DNA from: Varanus komodoensis | Taxonomy: Eukaryota; Chordata; Lepidosauria; Squamata; Varanidae | Direction: 5' to 3' | DNA length: 64,000 nucleotides | Assembly: GCF_004798865.1 (NCBI RefSeq) | Contig: NW_025336481.1 | Span: 31,347,444 to 31,411,443, forward strand | Shown: positions 49,951 to 62,990 of the stretch, piece by piece | Position numbering within the stretch: the stretch's first letter is position 1 | How the letters are laid out: the number at the start of each line of letters is the position of its first letter | Translations under genes and position numbers: made by a program | The notes under the pieces: model-generated | The model's input: only the letters and a program-made list of their open reading frames with translations | Databases searched by the model: none | Told to the model about the DNA's origin: nothing

Positions 49951-51287
49951 ACCTGCCCACCCGCCCGCCCCACTAGCCTTCCTCCTCTTGGAGATCACAA
50001 CAGGCTGAATGGGTGGGGACAAGGTTGGGGATATGTGTAGGCAGAATTGGAGCTGGCTGCAGAAGTGTTTTCCTATGCAAGCACCTTGACTTGATTTCCT
50101 GTGACCCTTGTACTACTGGAGCTGGCTCTGAAAAATGGCTAGCCGTTTACAATACCCGCTAATTGATATAGATATAACAGAGGAAGGAGAGATTAAAATA
50201 AATTCAACCTCTCTGTGCTACCTGCTGTCCTGTGAGTAACTGACCTTTGTTAGATGGTAGGAAAAGCCTGTGGGAAAACAAATGCATTTTTATTTTGAAT
50301 AGACACCAGCTAAACATACGTAAAGAACAGAGTTATTTTTGGTCTTTTATTTTTGTCCCCAAAGTACATACTGGCCATTCCTTGCAGTTATCTGTACACT
50401 TTAGAAACTAGAATCAAATGTATCACGTCAGCATCAGTTTATTCATTTTGACAGTGCAATCCCACAGCCTAGTTTGCTTTGTATAGGGACTCAGATATGT
50501 TCATAAATGTATGACTTCTATTTCTCAGTTGATTTTTAAATAATCCATATATACCATCTCCCTTTTTTGCTTCGTTCTGAAAACCTTTTACTTGCACAGA
50601 ACTTTCATTGCGTTAGATCTGAATGATTCATAAAAGCATTAAAAGCAATGGGACTTAAGTACGTCATGGCTAACTTGATTCAATGGATCTAAGCTTATCT
50701 GTACCTAGATCTTACCCATTTACATTAATAGGAATTAAGTGCAGGTAAGTGAGTGCAAAGTCATAAGTAAGGAAATGTCATATCTATGGTGGGTCATAAG
50801 TAGAGCTGATGAAGCAAAATTATTTGAAATAAATAGCAAAAAATGATGATTGGTAATTAATGCATTACAAAATCAGGGTTCCCCAGTGTTTGATCCACAG
50901 TGCCCACTTGAAGGAAGTCAACATTACTAAGTTCCAGCAACCACATATTGCCAGTGCAGGGTTAGAGTCAGTCACAAAATAGTGGCAGACGGTGACAGAG
51001 TTTGGAATAATCAGCTGGAAATTACTGAATTCAATAGAAAATTGCCACAATCCATCTTTGGAAAAGACTTAATTCTTTGCCTTTTGACTTGGATTTCTGT
51101 AGTTCAGTTTCCCTCTTATTAAGGGGGAAAGCCAGTGTACTGTAGTAGATAGAAGTTTGTCCCATGACATCTGAGACATATCACAATGAAGCTGCTGTGA
51201 AGAATATTCTTTATGATTCTTGGTCTGCTTTTCAATTCTCCCCCCCACCCCCCAAATCCTTGATCATTTCCTTATGTTGCATTAAGC

Positions 51288-51380
51288 CTCAATGGGATGG
51301 TGTAACTTAGCATCCTGCAACAGCAGGGGGTTGCACCTGATGGCATTCTGGCCTCTTCCAACTCTACTATTCTATGATTC
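51288..51380 (+). mobile_element. CR1 LINE 3'-end fragment
   Basis: CAATGGGATGGTGTAACTTA, CCTGCAACAGCAGGGGGTTG and CTCTACTATTCTATGATTC match the end of the longer CR1 copy at 44760-45331, suggesting the same subfamily. Confidence 0.8.
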
Positions 51381-52969
51381 TCTATTCCATCCTAGTTAGG
51401 AATAGAAGGTAATATAACCCAGAGTTAAGACCCCTTTTGTGGAATAGATAGCCTCCCTTCCTGCTTGTTTCCTAGAGAAAACTATTCCTTTCCACCTTGG
51501 CAACATTTTGTGGGTGGAGTACTATGCATTCTTCATCTGATATGTATAGATAGATAAATGGATAGATAGAAAGATATTCATGGGAAAGGCCAGCTGCAGA
51601 ATCACTGCTGCCTCAAGAATGTTAAAATGAAGGGCTAAATGTTGCTGACCTAGTTCAGCTGCCTGCTTGATGCTGTAAAAGTAAATGATTAGGGAAAGGG
51701 GCAGGTGAGGGCCTTTTGGACAAGAACATCACAGAAGTCATCTGCCGATATCATAGCGATAGTTTTGTTAATGCCAGTAGCTCAGAGCACTGTCAAGGTT
51801 AACTGGCTGTAGCGGATAGTGCAGCAGGAGTGTTAAATTCCTCATGACTGAAAGTTTGATCTTACAGCTTTCAGCAGTGTATATTTCCTGGTATTCAAAT
51901 GTTACAGAACACTTTCTCTGCTTAGAATAAATAAGTGACTTTGCTATAAATGGACAGAGATGAAATAACGAAAACATGTAATCTTTGAAGGCTGAGGGTT
52001 GTGGAGAATGTCTGTCTTTTTAAAACCATAAATGAATGCCATTTTGCAAGGAAACAATCAGTTGCAGGGGAACTGCTCATTAGTTTTTAGCACACTTTCC
52101 TTAGCTTTGGAGGTGCCAATTTTATTCTAGCTCATTATACTGAAAACTAGTGTCTCGGCATCAATATTGTCAGCAGCTCTACATGTTTATCAATTCACAA
52201 CATTATTTTTGTCATGTTGTCTTCCTTCTACCCTCCCCATTCATACCTCTGAAATGAAGTGCAAGCTGAATGCTTTCTGCAGTTTATATTTGTGGATGCA
52301 AACAAGTAAAGCATAGCCTGTCCTTTTATGTAGCTCTGTACAAGTTTTGTATTGTTAGAGGCAAGAATGTTCCAGACTTCTTTCCCCTGAGCTAGGTTAG
52401 ATTATAAGTGCTGCCATTAATCCCCAAGCCAACTTTAAATCATGGAATGACTGAATATTTTTAAAATTGAGATGGATAACATTCTTTGCACACAACTTGG
52501 CTCCCAGGCAGAAATCCTTAGACTGTTCACTATGCTCCACTCTCAGTGTTTTGTTCTTCACAAGGAAACACACACACTACGGTTTTTTCTCCCATTATCA
52601 ATAAGGAGACAAGAGGCTGCCTCAGGATGGACCATGAAAGCAAAATCTTTAACATGATAGATGTGCCTACTCATCCATTTCTTCACGCATTTGGGAAGTA
52701 TGTGCCCTGGAAGACATCAAGTCAAGCATTCTGATTTCAGTATACTTAATGTGCACAGTTAGCACATGCTTACGTATGTGACCTGCATTTAGGAAGATGG
52801 GATAGGACAACTCTAGAAGTAAATTATACTGCTAGAGCAGAAACTCACAGAATGAACCATCAAGAAACTGGCAGCAACAATGCAAAGATCATAGAGGAAT
52901 ATGAATAATGAGGAAGAGCTCTCTTCTAGACACCCATTTTTATTACCCCACCAATATTTAGCATCTTCC

Positions 52970-53450
52970 TCAATATATATTTATGTATAATGAGCCCAAT
53001 AGTCAAAGCTCTGGGTGCTTTACAAAGGCATATAACATGCAATAAAAATACAATATAAAATACATGCAACAATAGAACATTGGAAAATTTTACTACAAAT
53101 TTTAAAAGCTGACTTTGAAACAAAAGCTAATTGACTAGAACAGCTAGCACAAGTTAAAACAAGATGTGTCAAGCAGCTGACATAATACCCCAATATACTA
53201 TTTAGAGAGGCTAAATGCCTTGCCATAGAGAACAGTCTTAACCTGGTGCTAGAAGGATACTAGAGCTGGAGTCAGGTGAACCTCAGTGGAAAACTTATTT
53301 TACAGTTGTGGGGCTGCTACTGAGAAGGCCCTCCTACCTTGCTACCAACAGAGGTGCAGCTGGAGGCAGGCCCTGGATGTTGATCATTGTGTTCAGGTAG
53401 ATTGCAGCTGGGAGAGATGTTCTTTCTGTGGTCCCAAGCCCTGTGTCAAT
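52970..53450 (-). mobile_element. L2-like LINE 3' fragment
   Basis: The left end (AATATATATTTATGTATAAT, AGTCAAAGCTCTGGGTGC) is the reverse complement of an L2-like tail. Further right, ACTGAGAAGGCCCTCCTACC and GGTCCCAAGCCCTGTGTC match the antisense of the L2-type C-terminal coding region. It is heavily decayed with no open frame. Confidence 0.6.
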
Positions 53451-56400
53451 TCCTGGCAAAGCCCCTATTTCTCTTTTCCTTTCTTCTTTAGCTTCCATGA
53501 AAAGGCACCATGACATCCTTAAGCTTAATATATCTTGAAAGGTTGGATAACATACATCTAGGATGGCTTCTGGATGTAGGATTAATAGCCGCTAAGAGAA
53601 CCTTAGGGATCCATTTGAAATGAAAGCTGCTCTGGAAGACAAAGCAGAGCCTCACTGGACGTGCATTTTTCTGTTTACAAAATACAACAGAAAAACAGAT
53701 GGTTGATTATAATACTTTACGATGTGCATGTTACTATCTTATGGGAAATAGCAGCTACATTTGTTTACTGGTAGTGTCCATTACTTAATTTTTTTCCCTA
53801 GGAATGGATGATAAAATGATGAACTCAGTAGTGGCAAAAGTCACAGCAAAAGTGCGCTCAGAAATGGGATGGAAACTCACTGCTATAGATCATGTCCTAG
53901 TGGGTCTCTATCTGGTGAAAAAGAAATGTCAGTTTGTTGCAAATTTCAGGTGGAAAATCTCATTGCCCCCTTTTTTGTATAAAGGTGGAGTGGTGGTGAA
54001 GAGGAAATGTGTAAGGCTGGGGCTTTCATTACTCATGTTTGTAAAAAGTGTGCCTTTGTGTTTAAAAAAGCCCTTAAAGTTAATATGAACTTGGATCAAA
54101 ACAAAAGTCAGAGAGGTTACTCAAAAACATGTGAGACTCATGCAAATGGAATCTCTTCTGTAGGTCTATGTAGTGTGGTCACATGGTCCACCTTAGCAGT
54201 GCTCATGTGCTTTCCATAAAAACATCAGATTTACATCGTAGACAATATAGGGAACATCTTCAGATACTGGGGTATGTGATATTGCACAGCTTGGTTGAGG
54301 ACAGTGTACCACATCTTAAATCCATGATAATTGTCCATTGTTAAATAAAAGCACCACTTTTAGGCCATCTAGAGATGAATACATAATCCTTTTTCAGTCT
54401 ACACATGCGGTAGCTGAAGGAATCACCCTTCACGTGGGAGATAAAGGTGTACATCATATGAAGCTTGTCAAGTTCAGTTGCATTTCTTGACAATTTTGAT
54501 TCTTGAATGTATTTGTCCAACAAAGCCACATCCCATCTTTCCAAATAACTCTTTATCCCTATTTGGAGGAGTGAGGTTTCCCTTGGCTGGTGGTGCCCCA
54601 AACTGTGCTGCCTCAGGTTTCCAAAGAATACCAGCATTAGCAGCCTGTTCTTTCTAGAGTTCATGCATGGTTCTCTTTCCACAAACTGCTCTGAGCACCC
54701 TTTCACTATGGTTTCCTGTTATGTGTTCTCGATTTCCATAATGTGAAGCCAGAATGCTATAACTCCATGCTTTGTGCCCTGATGTCAGAACCAGAGTTTT
54801 CCCAACACATTTATATACTGCTGCTGGTATGCTATGCTTGTCTGTAGAGTTGGTTCCTATAAACAAAGTCACTCGGTCCTCACTGTATGTGCACAGCAGG
54901 AGGTGAGGAGTGAGGCAAGGGGGTATGTCTTTCTTTAAGCTCCCCATTGAGTTAAATTTAAACATACATCAACATTTTTGCTGGAGTATTTTAAGATCTG
55001 CCAGTGCAGGGGATTTAGCTGGTCTTCCATACTTTGCTGCAAGGTGTCTATAGGACTGTGCTGAGGGGATTTCTATGTACCTGAGAGGTTCCCCCCCCTG
55101 TGTTGTTCTCCATTTCTAATAATTTTTTTCTTTTCAGGCTTGAAAACTAACTGATCACTGATAGGAAGAATTAATATTTCCAAACAAAATTTTTAATTTC
55201 TCCATACTTTGTCTGGAATTTACAAAGTTTTCTAACGCAGTTTTATCTGTAATCTGAACACACACCAGAATGATAATACTGTAATTATTAATACACTGCC
55301 AGTAACTAAAGCACATAGAGTTCTTTATGTATTGCAGTCTTTCTTTGTAAATTTTAATTTCTCCAGCGATAATTGTATCACTTAATTTGCCATTTTATAC
55401 TTTTAGAAGGATTATATCTAAATGAACCATAGGAAAAATATTAGTGTCATTTTCACATAGATTTTTAATGTCTAATTAATCTTATGTCATAATAGATTAC
55501 ACATAAGTGGTTTGCGGAGATTTTCCAGATGGATGTGCTTTAAGAAAAAGTTGACTAATGTGATATTAGTTATGTGAAAAGAAATAACAAAACTGTGCAG
55601 TAATGGTGAAACATACAGCAAATCCGCAAATTTAGTTTAAATCTCTTCCCTCTTCCCACTTGAGATCAAGACATGGGATCATTGGATGGGAAGAAGAGCT
55701 GAAAGCCTTTCTCTGCTCAGTGTTACTGGTGCAAGTTGTTATTCCTTTGCTGCTAATAGCAGTAAAGAAACTGTGATCTCTGCTATAGGATTGCTGGGAT
55801 GGGAAGACATTAAACCCATTAACCACATGGTGATCTGTCCCCACGCCCTACCAGATGGCCGATTAACAGGGTGGTGGGGAAGAATGGACAGAGTACTTTG
55901 GGACTCTGGAGGTACACAGAGAATAGCCAAGAGCTGTAAATGGTCGTGCTCATTACTGGTTGTCCTGAAGACTCAGCTGAATCGTAACTGTGGGTGGGGA
56001 GGACATTCCTAGAATCCGATCTTGGTACAACCTTGCTGGTGACTGATGCTTATCAGGGGTTTTGGCTCCCTAGTTTCTTCAGTCACTGGGTCATCTTTGG
56101 GGAGGAATCAGGGCCAATCTGACCCAGTGACTGAAGAAACTATGAATTGATAGAGGAGTCAGAAAGGGATCAAATGAGAGAAACTGCTCTATTAAGTGAG
56201 CAATTATCAAGAGTGCTGTGAATCAGTTTATTTTCCATGTTAGTGCCTAGGAAAAGAAGGAAATCCCTCTATTTTGTAATATTTTTCAATTTTAATAGCT
56301 CTCATTTTTTCATTTCCTTAAGTATGAATCACACATTTGCAGGTAATTGCTGCCTACGTGTCTTTCAGTGGAAATTTTTCATATCTGTTTTATGTCTGTC

Positions 56401-59154
56401 TTGGTAGCGGAGAACATTTTATATCCCTAAGGAATGAGTGGTAGGAACCTCGTACTACCTGCTGAATTTAGATGTGTCATTTCTTAAAATTATTTCAGAT
56501 TACTGCACCACAGTTCTATCATTCTCAATTACAGCAAAGTGCTTGATATTTTGGCAATGAATTAGTAGGTTTGTGAAACTTGTGAAATTTAATTTGAATG
56601 ACTGTTGGTGTGTAATTTCAGTCAGACTATGAACTATGCTAAGCTCCATGCAAAGTTTCCATTAAAGGTCAGTTCAACAAATGATGAAAACCTATTCTTG
56701 ACCTGATTAGGTTTCCAATTAAGTAAGCTTCTTCCTAGCTTGATACTTCCTTTAATGATACTGTTCATGTATGTGTTATACCTTTTGGCCTTCTGGCTTA
56801 TTGTTTCAATTAATAGTAGTGAGCAGAAGCTATGTTTCTCATACAATTGCTTGGAAAGCTACAGCTGAACATTCCTTTAACTGGATGGCTCCTCCTGGTT
56901 AAGGGTCAATTGCTTGGAGCATCTGATACTTCTCAACTGGTCTGCCCTCTTGGTCTATTGCCAAATCCTCACACTAATGATGTTAGGTCTGCTTCCCTCC
57001 GCATTAGTACACTCACTAAACTTTCCCATGGAATTTGCAACTGTTTGATTCTCAGTAACTGCCTGCCTTATCTCTGAGTCCTTGGCATTGCAGCAGTGGA
57101 TTCTGGTCTTTGTCTGAGTCAGAATCTGTATCCACAAGCTCTGAAAGCTCTTTTGTGGGAAGAGTGGTCCCAGTCCCTGCACAAAACAAGTCAGGGGCAT
57201 GGCTCATTTCTGGGTTGTTATGATGTGCAAACCCCAAACTCTGGGTAGCAGAGGAAGAAACAAGCTAGAACTGAAGCCATGATTTGTTCTTGGGTTAAAA
57301 GTCTGGGTTGTTACTTCCCAACAACTCAGTGTTCTGGATTTGCATGTCAGAGAGAACAACCCAGGGGTATTTCTGAGTTATTTAGTGCTGTGAAAGTAGC
57401 CAAGCAATTGAGAAGAATATAATTCAGTTCAAAAGAATCCATGGTTAACACATCATGGGTTGCTTATTACATGCAACTCATGTCAGTGGGAAGGTCAATA
57501 CTGGTGGACAGTTGGCCTCTACCAGTCTTCTGCTATAGTGTGCAGGCACAGGAGAATAATAGTCATGCTCTAGGTGTGCCTTCTCTAACAGTGAGACCCA
57601 AGAGGCTTCAGGTCTTTCCTTTAGTGCAGTTGAAACATGGCTATTTTTGCATTTGGTTGCAAGTGCAACTAAACATTTGCACATGCATGCACATGCACAT
57701 GCATGAAATGAAATGAGCATGTGCTGCAGATCATGCACAGAATGTTTCACAGTGCCCCATGCTCTATTGCAGATGTATGGAGCTTCCTTGATAGATGACA
57801 AGGTTCCTTGGAAAATAGAATGCTTGAGAACCACAGCTTTCAAAAGTCAGTTTGTCACTGATTTCATTTCCCATGTTCTCATGGGCTTACAGATGGCTAA
57901 TTAGGCTGGGCCTAGATTAACATTTTGTCCTCATGTGTTAACTAGATTAAAATTATACAGCACGTTAGCTTCTGAAAGAGGTGTTTTAACTGCAGATGAG
58001 AACCCCTTAGAACTCGCTGTTGGAATATTTTTGAAGTGTGGATTTGGCTCAGTAAATACCAAGACAGATGCAATTGTTGTGACCCAGTGCACCCTTTCAT
58101 GTGTTTTGAGGGGCTTATCTGCCTGCAGTGGTGGGTTTTCTTTTCTTCTTGTCCAATAGCTGCTCTGATTTGCATTGTGTGATAATTGGAGAGGAGCAAA
58201 GGAAAAAGTGAGTGAAAGCATACTCAACAGAACTGTTGCTCTTGATGATGGGGAGAAAATGCGTTGCTGTATGCATAATCCAGCTGCATGGTTCTTTGCA
58301 TTATTTTATAAATGCTAGTTCATTATACATGTCATAAAAAACAATGCCAGGTTACACATTTTTGAAAGTAAAATGTTTACGTGGCCACTGATAAGTGTCA
58401 TTTGAGCCTTAGAGGTAATCTTTTGAACACTCTGTTTCTTTACAGGCATTCTTAAGTCATCATTATTCTTAAGTCATCATTTTCCTATTATGGCAACTAT
58501 CCAGGTCTAGTACACAACCAGGGTTTCCCTGGGCACTGTTCAGATGTCTGAGTCTCCCATCTTTGCATTTGTTCACTTGTTTGCTTTGTAAAATTGGAGG
58601 ATTGACAGGTGCTTGTTAGTTTCTTTAGTTCCCTTTGTTAAAGCTCCTTATGTATCTGGCAGCCTGATGTGTATTTATAGCTATACCCAGCAGTATGATG
58701 TTTTATATATTAAGTATACATGAGTGCACTGACAAATGTTCTTTAGACATAGTTCACGATCTCTGGGATCTGCTGCCAGTACTTCTGTGCACTCTGGAGA
58801 TCAGAGGCCTTAGCTCATTTGCTGACATAAGTTCTGAGGTTTGTAAAACATCACAGCAGCAGTGGCTTCCACTGTTCTTGGGATCTCAGTCTCCTTGATC
58901 ATTATGATTCATGTCCTGCCCTCCATCCTGTCCCTACTGTTGTCTGTGTACAGGATTTTCTGGCAGAATTCAGGGGTTCTGGGGCTTGTAATTCATTAGA
59001 CTGTATGTGATATAATGAGGTACAATTCCTTCTTCATCGGAGGCTAGAAGCCCTAGGATTACCAGTACACAGCACCCCCACTGCCTGGCGCAACAACTAT
59101 TGTTCCAAAAGTTGCATTTTCTCTTTAACTAAGAGCCACACACATACAAACAAG
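53451..59154. other. Intron block, mostly anonymous
   Basis: The hairpin at 56071-56142, MITE-like text at 57270-57460, an alternating CATGCA-type run at 57677-57706 and a 17-bp tandem duplication at 58448-58481 lie here. Open frames of 94-121 codons (53804-54088 plus strand, 54341-54706 and 54654-54965 minus strand) have no recognised family and are not called. Confidence 0.45.
56071..56142. repeat. Perfect 23-bp hairpin
   Basis: Bases 56071-56093 and 56120-56142 are exact reverse complements, separated by a 26-base loop. The left arm begins TAGTTTCTTCAG and ends CACTGGGTCA. The flanks do not pair further and carry no recognised repeat. Confidence 0.92.
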
Positions 59155-59460
59155 AGAAGAGCCATGCTAGGTCAGAGCAAGAGGCCCTCTAGTCCATCAT
59201 TCTGTTCACACAGAGGCCAATGAGCTGCCCATGGGAAAACCACAAGCAGGACACAAGTGCAACACCATCCTTCTGCCCATGTTCCACAGCAACTGAGGTA
59301 CATGGGCACAGATCTGGAGGTGGTACACAGCAAGCTGCACTAGTAGTCAGTGATAGCCTTATTCTCCATGAATTTGTCCAGTCCCCTATGTAAAGCCACC
59401 CAGACTGGTGGCCATCACTAGATCTTGTGGAAGTGAATTCCACAGTTTATGTGCTATATG
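59155..59460 (-). mobile_element. CR1-type LINE fragment
   Basis: The left part reads GAGCCATGCTAGGTCAGAGC, then CCTCTAGTCCATCATTCTGT and CACACAGAGGCCAATGAGC. The right part reads TTTGTCCAGTCCCCTATGTA and GGTGGCCATCACTAGATC. This is the antisense of a CR1-related 3' region frequent in squamates. Confidence 0.6.
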
Positions 59461-59525
59461 AACAAGTACTCACTTTTACCAGTTCTGAGTCTCCCACAGT
59501 TGGTTTCCTGGGCTGACTCTGAGTT

Positions 59526-59640
59526 CTAGCATTATTTATTTATCTATCATTACATCTCTTCAGCACTCATCAGCTTAGAAGCTCCCTGGGCAATTTGAAA
59601 GTTTACAACACTTTACAAACTATGAAGATGGGATGCAGGG
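59526..59640 (-). mobile_element. L2-like LINE tail
   Basis: ATTATTTATTTATCTATCAT, AGCTTAGAAGCTCCCTGGG and GTTTACAACACTTTACAAAC correspond to the tail of the LINE at 30241-30825. Confidence 0.55.
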
Positions 59641-61867
59641 GGATGTCTCCCTATCCAGTTCTCTAAACCATTGTTCACTTTTCTTTAGACTACATCTGAG
59701 TGACCTTAGGAAATCTTACGTTATCTGGACATCTCATATAGATGGAGAAATTAGTGTGTATATAAAACTCCTCAAGCATGATCTGAAAATTTGTCTCCGT
59801 CAATTTTTTCATGGCAATGGACTTGCAGTGGTGCAGCTAAGGGCAGGACCACAGCACTGGCATCCAAGGTCCTGTCCCCAGTCCAACCTCCTCCTTCCAT
59901 GCATTCCTGAATAGCAGCAGGCAATGTGGCAGTGACAAGCATGTCCTTTGCCAGCATCTTGGCCTTCGTGAGCAAGCGCTGGGACCTACCAGATGGGGAT
60001 TTGACTATTTCAACAGGCACAAATAAGATTGCAGTTAGAAAAGTAGTATGTCAGGCAGAGACATCTTTCCATGTGCAGGGATATTTTTATGTGGAGAAGC
60101 ATTAAATTAGTGCACTTGAGTAAAAGTTACTTGTGGGAATGCTTTCAGTCTAACTAGTAAGCATGTTTCACTATATTTCTTGATCAGATAATGGATGAAG
60201 GTCATTCCATGCCATTTAATACTCCAATTAATTATTTAATGCCTTGGGGAAACAGGTTTTGGTTCAGAAAAGTGTTTTCATTAGTCATGTATACCTTGGG
60301 TTCTGAACATCATCTGCCTGAGTGAGCTCTTCCTCTTGGAGCAAATTTCTTTTACTGGCCTAATGTACCTCTCATAGCTTTTATGAGGTAATGGGCCAAA
60401 TCCAACTATGCTGTTCTGTTGCCTTGAAATCAACCTGGTGGTGGTAATTTATCTTTTGTATGGATCACTTTTGGTTAATGTGTATTTGCCTTTTTTGCAT
60501 GGCCTCTGGCTTGAAAACAAACCTGTGTACAGGGAGCACCTTGGCTCTTCTTGTACTTTCTTGAGACAGCTACATAATGGTATGTTTTTTGTGCTTCTTG
60601 AGAACCAGCCTTGTGCACAGCTGTTCCCCAACTCCATTGTTTCTCTTCTGATGGGAGTTTAATTACCTGACCAGGTTGCTAAGAAGTTGTTTTTCTAGGC
60701 TTTGTACCAAATTCTCTTGCTTGTGAAATAGAAGGCAACATGCATCATCTTGCTCTTCACCTGACAAAGTAAATGATTTGGACCAGTTCACAGTTGTTGG
60801 CAGGAATTTTCTAGGGTGGAGAAAAAGCAGCATAGTGATGTGTGATTGTAATGCATGCACACTGCTACAATACACCTGTGTATTTTCCTTGTGTGTGTGC
60901 TTTGCTGCTGAATGTCACATTCCATTATGTTTAGAAACCTACATAGAATAGCAGAAAATCCTGATAGTTTGACAGCACTGTAATACAAGAGAGTGTTATA
61001 TTCTAGCTTTACACAAGACACACTATGAACTGCACCAAACTATTTGAAAGTGAGGATACAGTTTTAAAAAGTAAGAATGATGGGGAGAAAAAAGAAATCA
61101 GATGTCAAAAGAAATATAGCAGTCTTAAGAAAGTTCTAAGATATTTTTTGGCATCATCACTGCCCTTACTGATTGTCAACTTTACATGTCTTGTCATGAA
61201 AAGCATCCTCTTGTTTTAGAATGAATTCCTTCATCTTGGGAACATGGATAAATTCTCTGTAAAGAGAAGCAGATGAGTCTGCAGGGGGTATCTTTGGCAG
61301 CAGCAGGAGAAACAGAAATACTTGATGCATGTATTTCAGTGTAGGGCTGTGGAGAAGCCTAGACTGCTTATGTTATTGTGTACATTGTTAGGGAGTGATC
61401 CTTGGCATTGTCAGGAAGATCATGGGATAGTTTGGTTCCCAGAGTCAGTGCTCTGATTTCAGAGCTGATAACTGGAGCCGCGGAACCCATCCCTTGCCCC
61501 TTATAGCTGATGCGCACTGGCTGCTCTCCAAGGTCAGGGAAGTGACCTCAGGAAGTGGGTCAAAGGGGACATTTTGAGTGGAGAAGTGGAGACTAGGGTG
61601 GCTTGGATAATGGGTATCCTGATGGTGCTCCAGCCATCTTCCTTTCCCTTCCAAAATGCCCCAGATAGATGGCCTAGAATCGCTGGCTAGCAACAGTTCA
61701 GAGAAGGAGGAGCAGGGAGGCAAAGATTCCCCTTGCTATTCTTCCTGTTCTACATTGGCTGCCTGAAAGTCTCCAAGTTTGGGGGCTTACCAGCAGCTCT
61801 CTAGGACTGGCCACTCAGTTGGCCATTTCTGGGTAGTACTGGTGAAGGAGCAGCAACAAGGCCATGG
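59641..61867. other. Intron block, no gene seen
   Basis: No repeat family or gene is recognised. Around 60430-60630 two related short texts occur (CAACCTGGTGG and GAGAACCAGCC near TGTGTACAGG and TGTGCACAG), too weak to call a repeat. Confidence 0.4.
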
Positions 61868-61965
61868 GCACATTGTTTAGTCGCAAACTCATGCCCAATC
61901 CATTACAACCCCATGGATGACATTCCTCCAGTCTCTCCTGTCCTCCACCATCCCTCAGAGTCAAG
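61868..61965 (-). mobile_element. BovB LINE 3' fragment, short
   Basis: TTGTTTAGTCGCAAACTCAT, ACAACCCCATGGATGACATT and CTCTCCTGTCCTCCACCATC are the reverse complement of the BovB 3' end also seen at 21399. Only about 100 bases remain. Confidence 0.75.
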
Positions 61966-62838
61966 CCTACACACTGCCAAATGTTGGTAAACCTTTCCTT
62001 GCCTGTTGTTTTTGGATAGAACAATTACTATCCAGCCACAGCTAACTACAGTTCTAGATTTCTGAATTGTTCTTCAAGGAACAGCAATCATTTTCCACCA
62101 GGGAAGACCACTTCCCACTGCAGAGTCTTAAAAATGAGCCAGGATGTTCTTTTTCCAGGTAGAATGGCTTCACAGATTGATTAAAAATATGGTGAAGCAA
62201 AAGATGCTCGCTTCTTCAAAATGAATTGGCAGAATAGTGTCTGCAAGTCTCGCTTCATATTCTGGATTCTAAAAGGCCTCAATACTTGCTTTCTTATTAA
62301 AAAAATGAAAGTTAGGTATGTAAGATTTATGCCTCCTCTTTCTTCCTTTGCAGACATCTGTGGGCCAGCTATGACAGAGTGAAATGAGATGATGTGGGTG
62401 TTTTTAAAATTTTGATCATAGAATACATTTGTCATGAATTTTCTTAGTTCTAAAGGGCTAAGGTAAAGATCTAATTGAATTACAGAAGTGTATACCCTGC
62501 CTTCCATTTATCCCACATGTAACATTTTCTGTGAACGATAGAATTATGCCAGTGTGCTCCTTGAAACCAGGCTATCTATTATGTTCTTAAATATAGCATT
62601 GTCATGAGTCTAATGAAAATGCTTAGGAAAAGGGGTAGATATGAGACTCATATTTATCATAGACTTACATTCTTATGATTGTCTTGAGGCAAAATCATGA
62701 TCAAATGATTAGTTCCTACCAAATGCTCACGGCTGGAATTAGAGGTCATGTATGGAATTTGAAGACATGTAGCAGCTCCTAATGCATTGCGTTATAGGAC
62801 TGCTGGTGCAGTTGTATGCTTTTTAACCCTATGGTCTG
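61966..62838. other. Intron block, no gene seen
   Basis: A 108-codon minus-strand frame at 62181-62507 has no family features. No repeat was recognised. Confidence 0.4.
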
Positions 62839-62990
62839 AATTCACATAAAGCATCTACCATCTTGAAGCTAAGCATTGGGGCTGGCCTGGAAGGGAGACC
62901 ACCTGAGAACCATATGTAGCCACTTAGAATTCTACAATGGGAGAAAGGTGGGACATAAATATAATAAATACATAAATACATAGAATAAAT
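62839..62990 (+). mobile_element. 5S rRNA-derived SINE
   Basis: CATCTTGAAGCTAAGCATTG then GGAAGGGAGACCACCTGAGA match the internal promoter of 5S rRNA (A box AAGCTAAGCAGG and C box GGATGGGAGACCGCCTGGGA). The body continues with CTTAGAATTCTACAATGGG, GAGAAAGGTGGGACATAAAT and an AATAAATACATAAATACATA tail. The first part of the 5S-like head is shortened. Confidence 0.72.

Larger units (their letters stand above)
48961..52969. other. Intron block with a long poly-C tract
   Basis: The main features are the 29-C run at 49922-49950 and the CR1 end at 51288-51380. GAT/AGAT-like simple sequence occurs near 51546-51572. No gene was recognised. Confidence 0.45.

Noticed and set aside
53794-54088. Possible unannotated exon: TTTTTTTCCCTAG followed by a 94-codon frame
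   Set aside because: The acceptor-like tract is attractive, but there is no donor of matching phase or family similarity, and it does not resemble any KCNC2 segment.
54341-54965. Two overlapping minus-strand frames of 121 and 103 codons
   Set aside because: Different frames, no recognised domains, no promoter or splice context.
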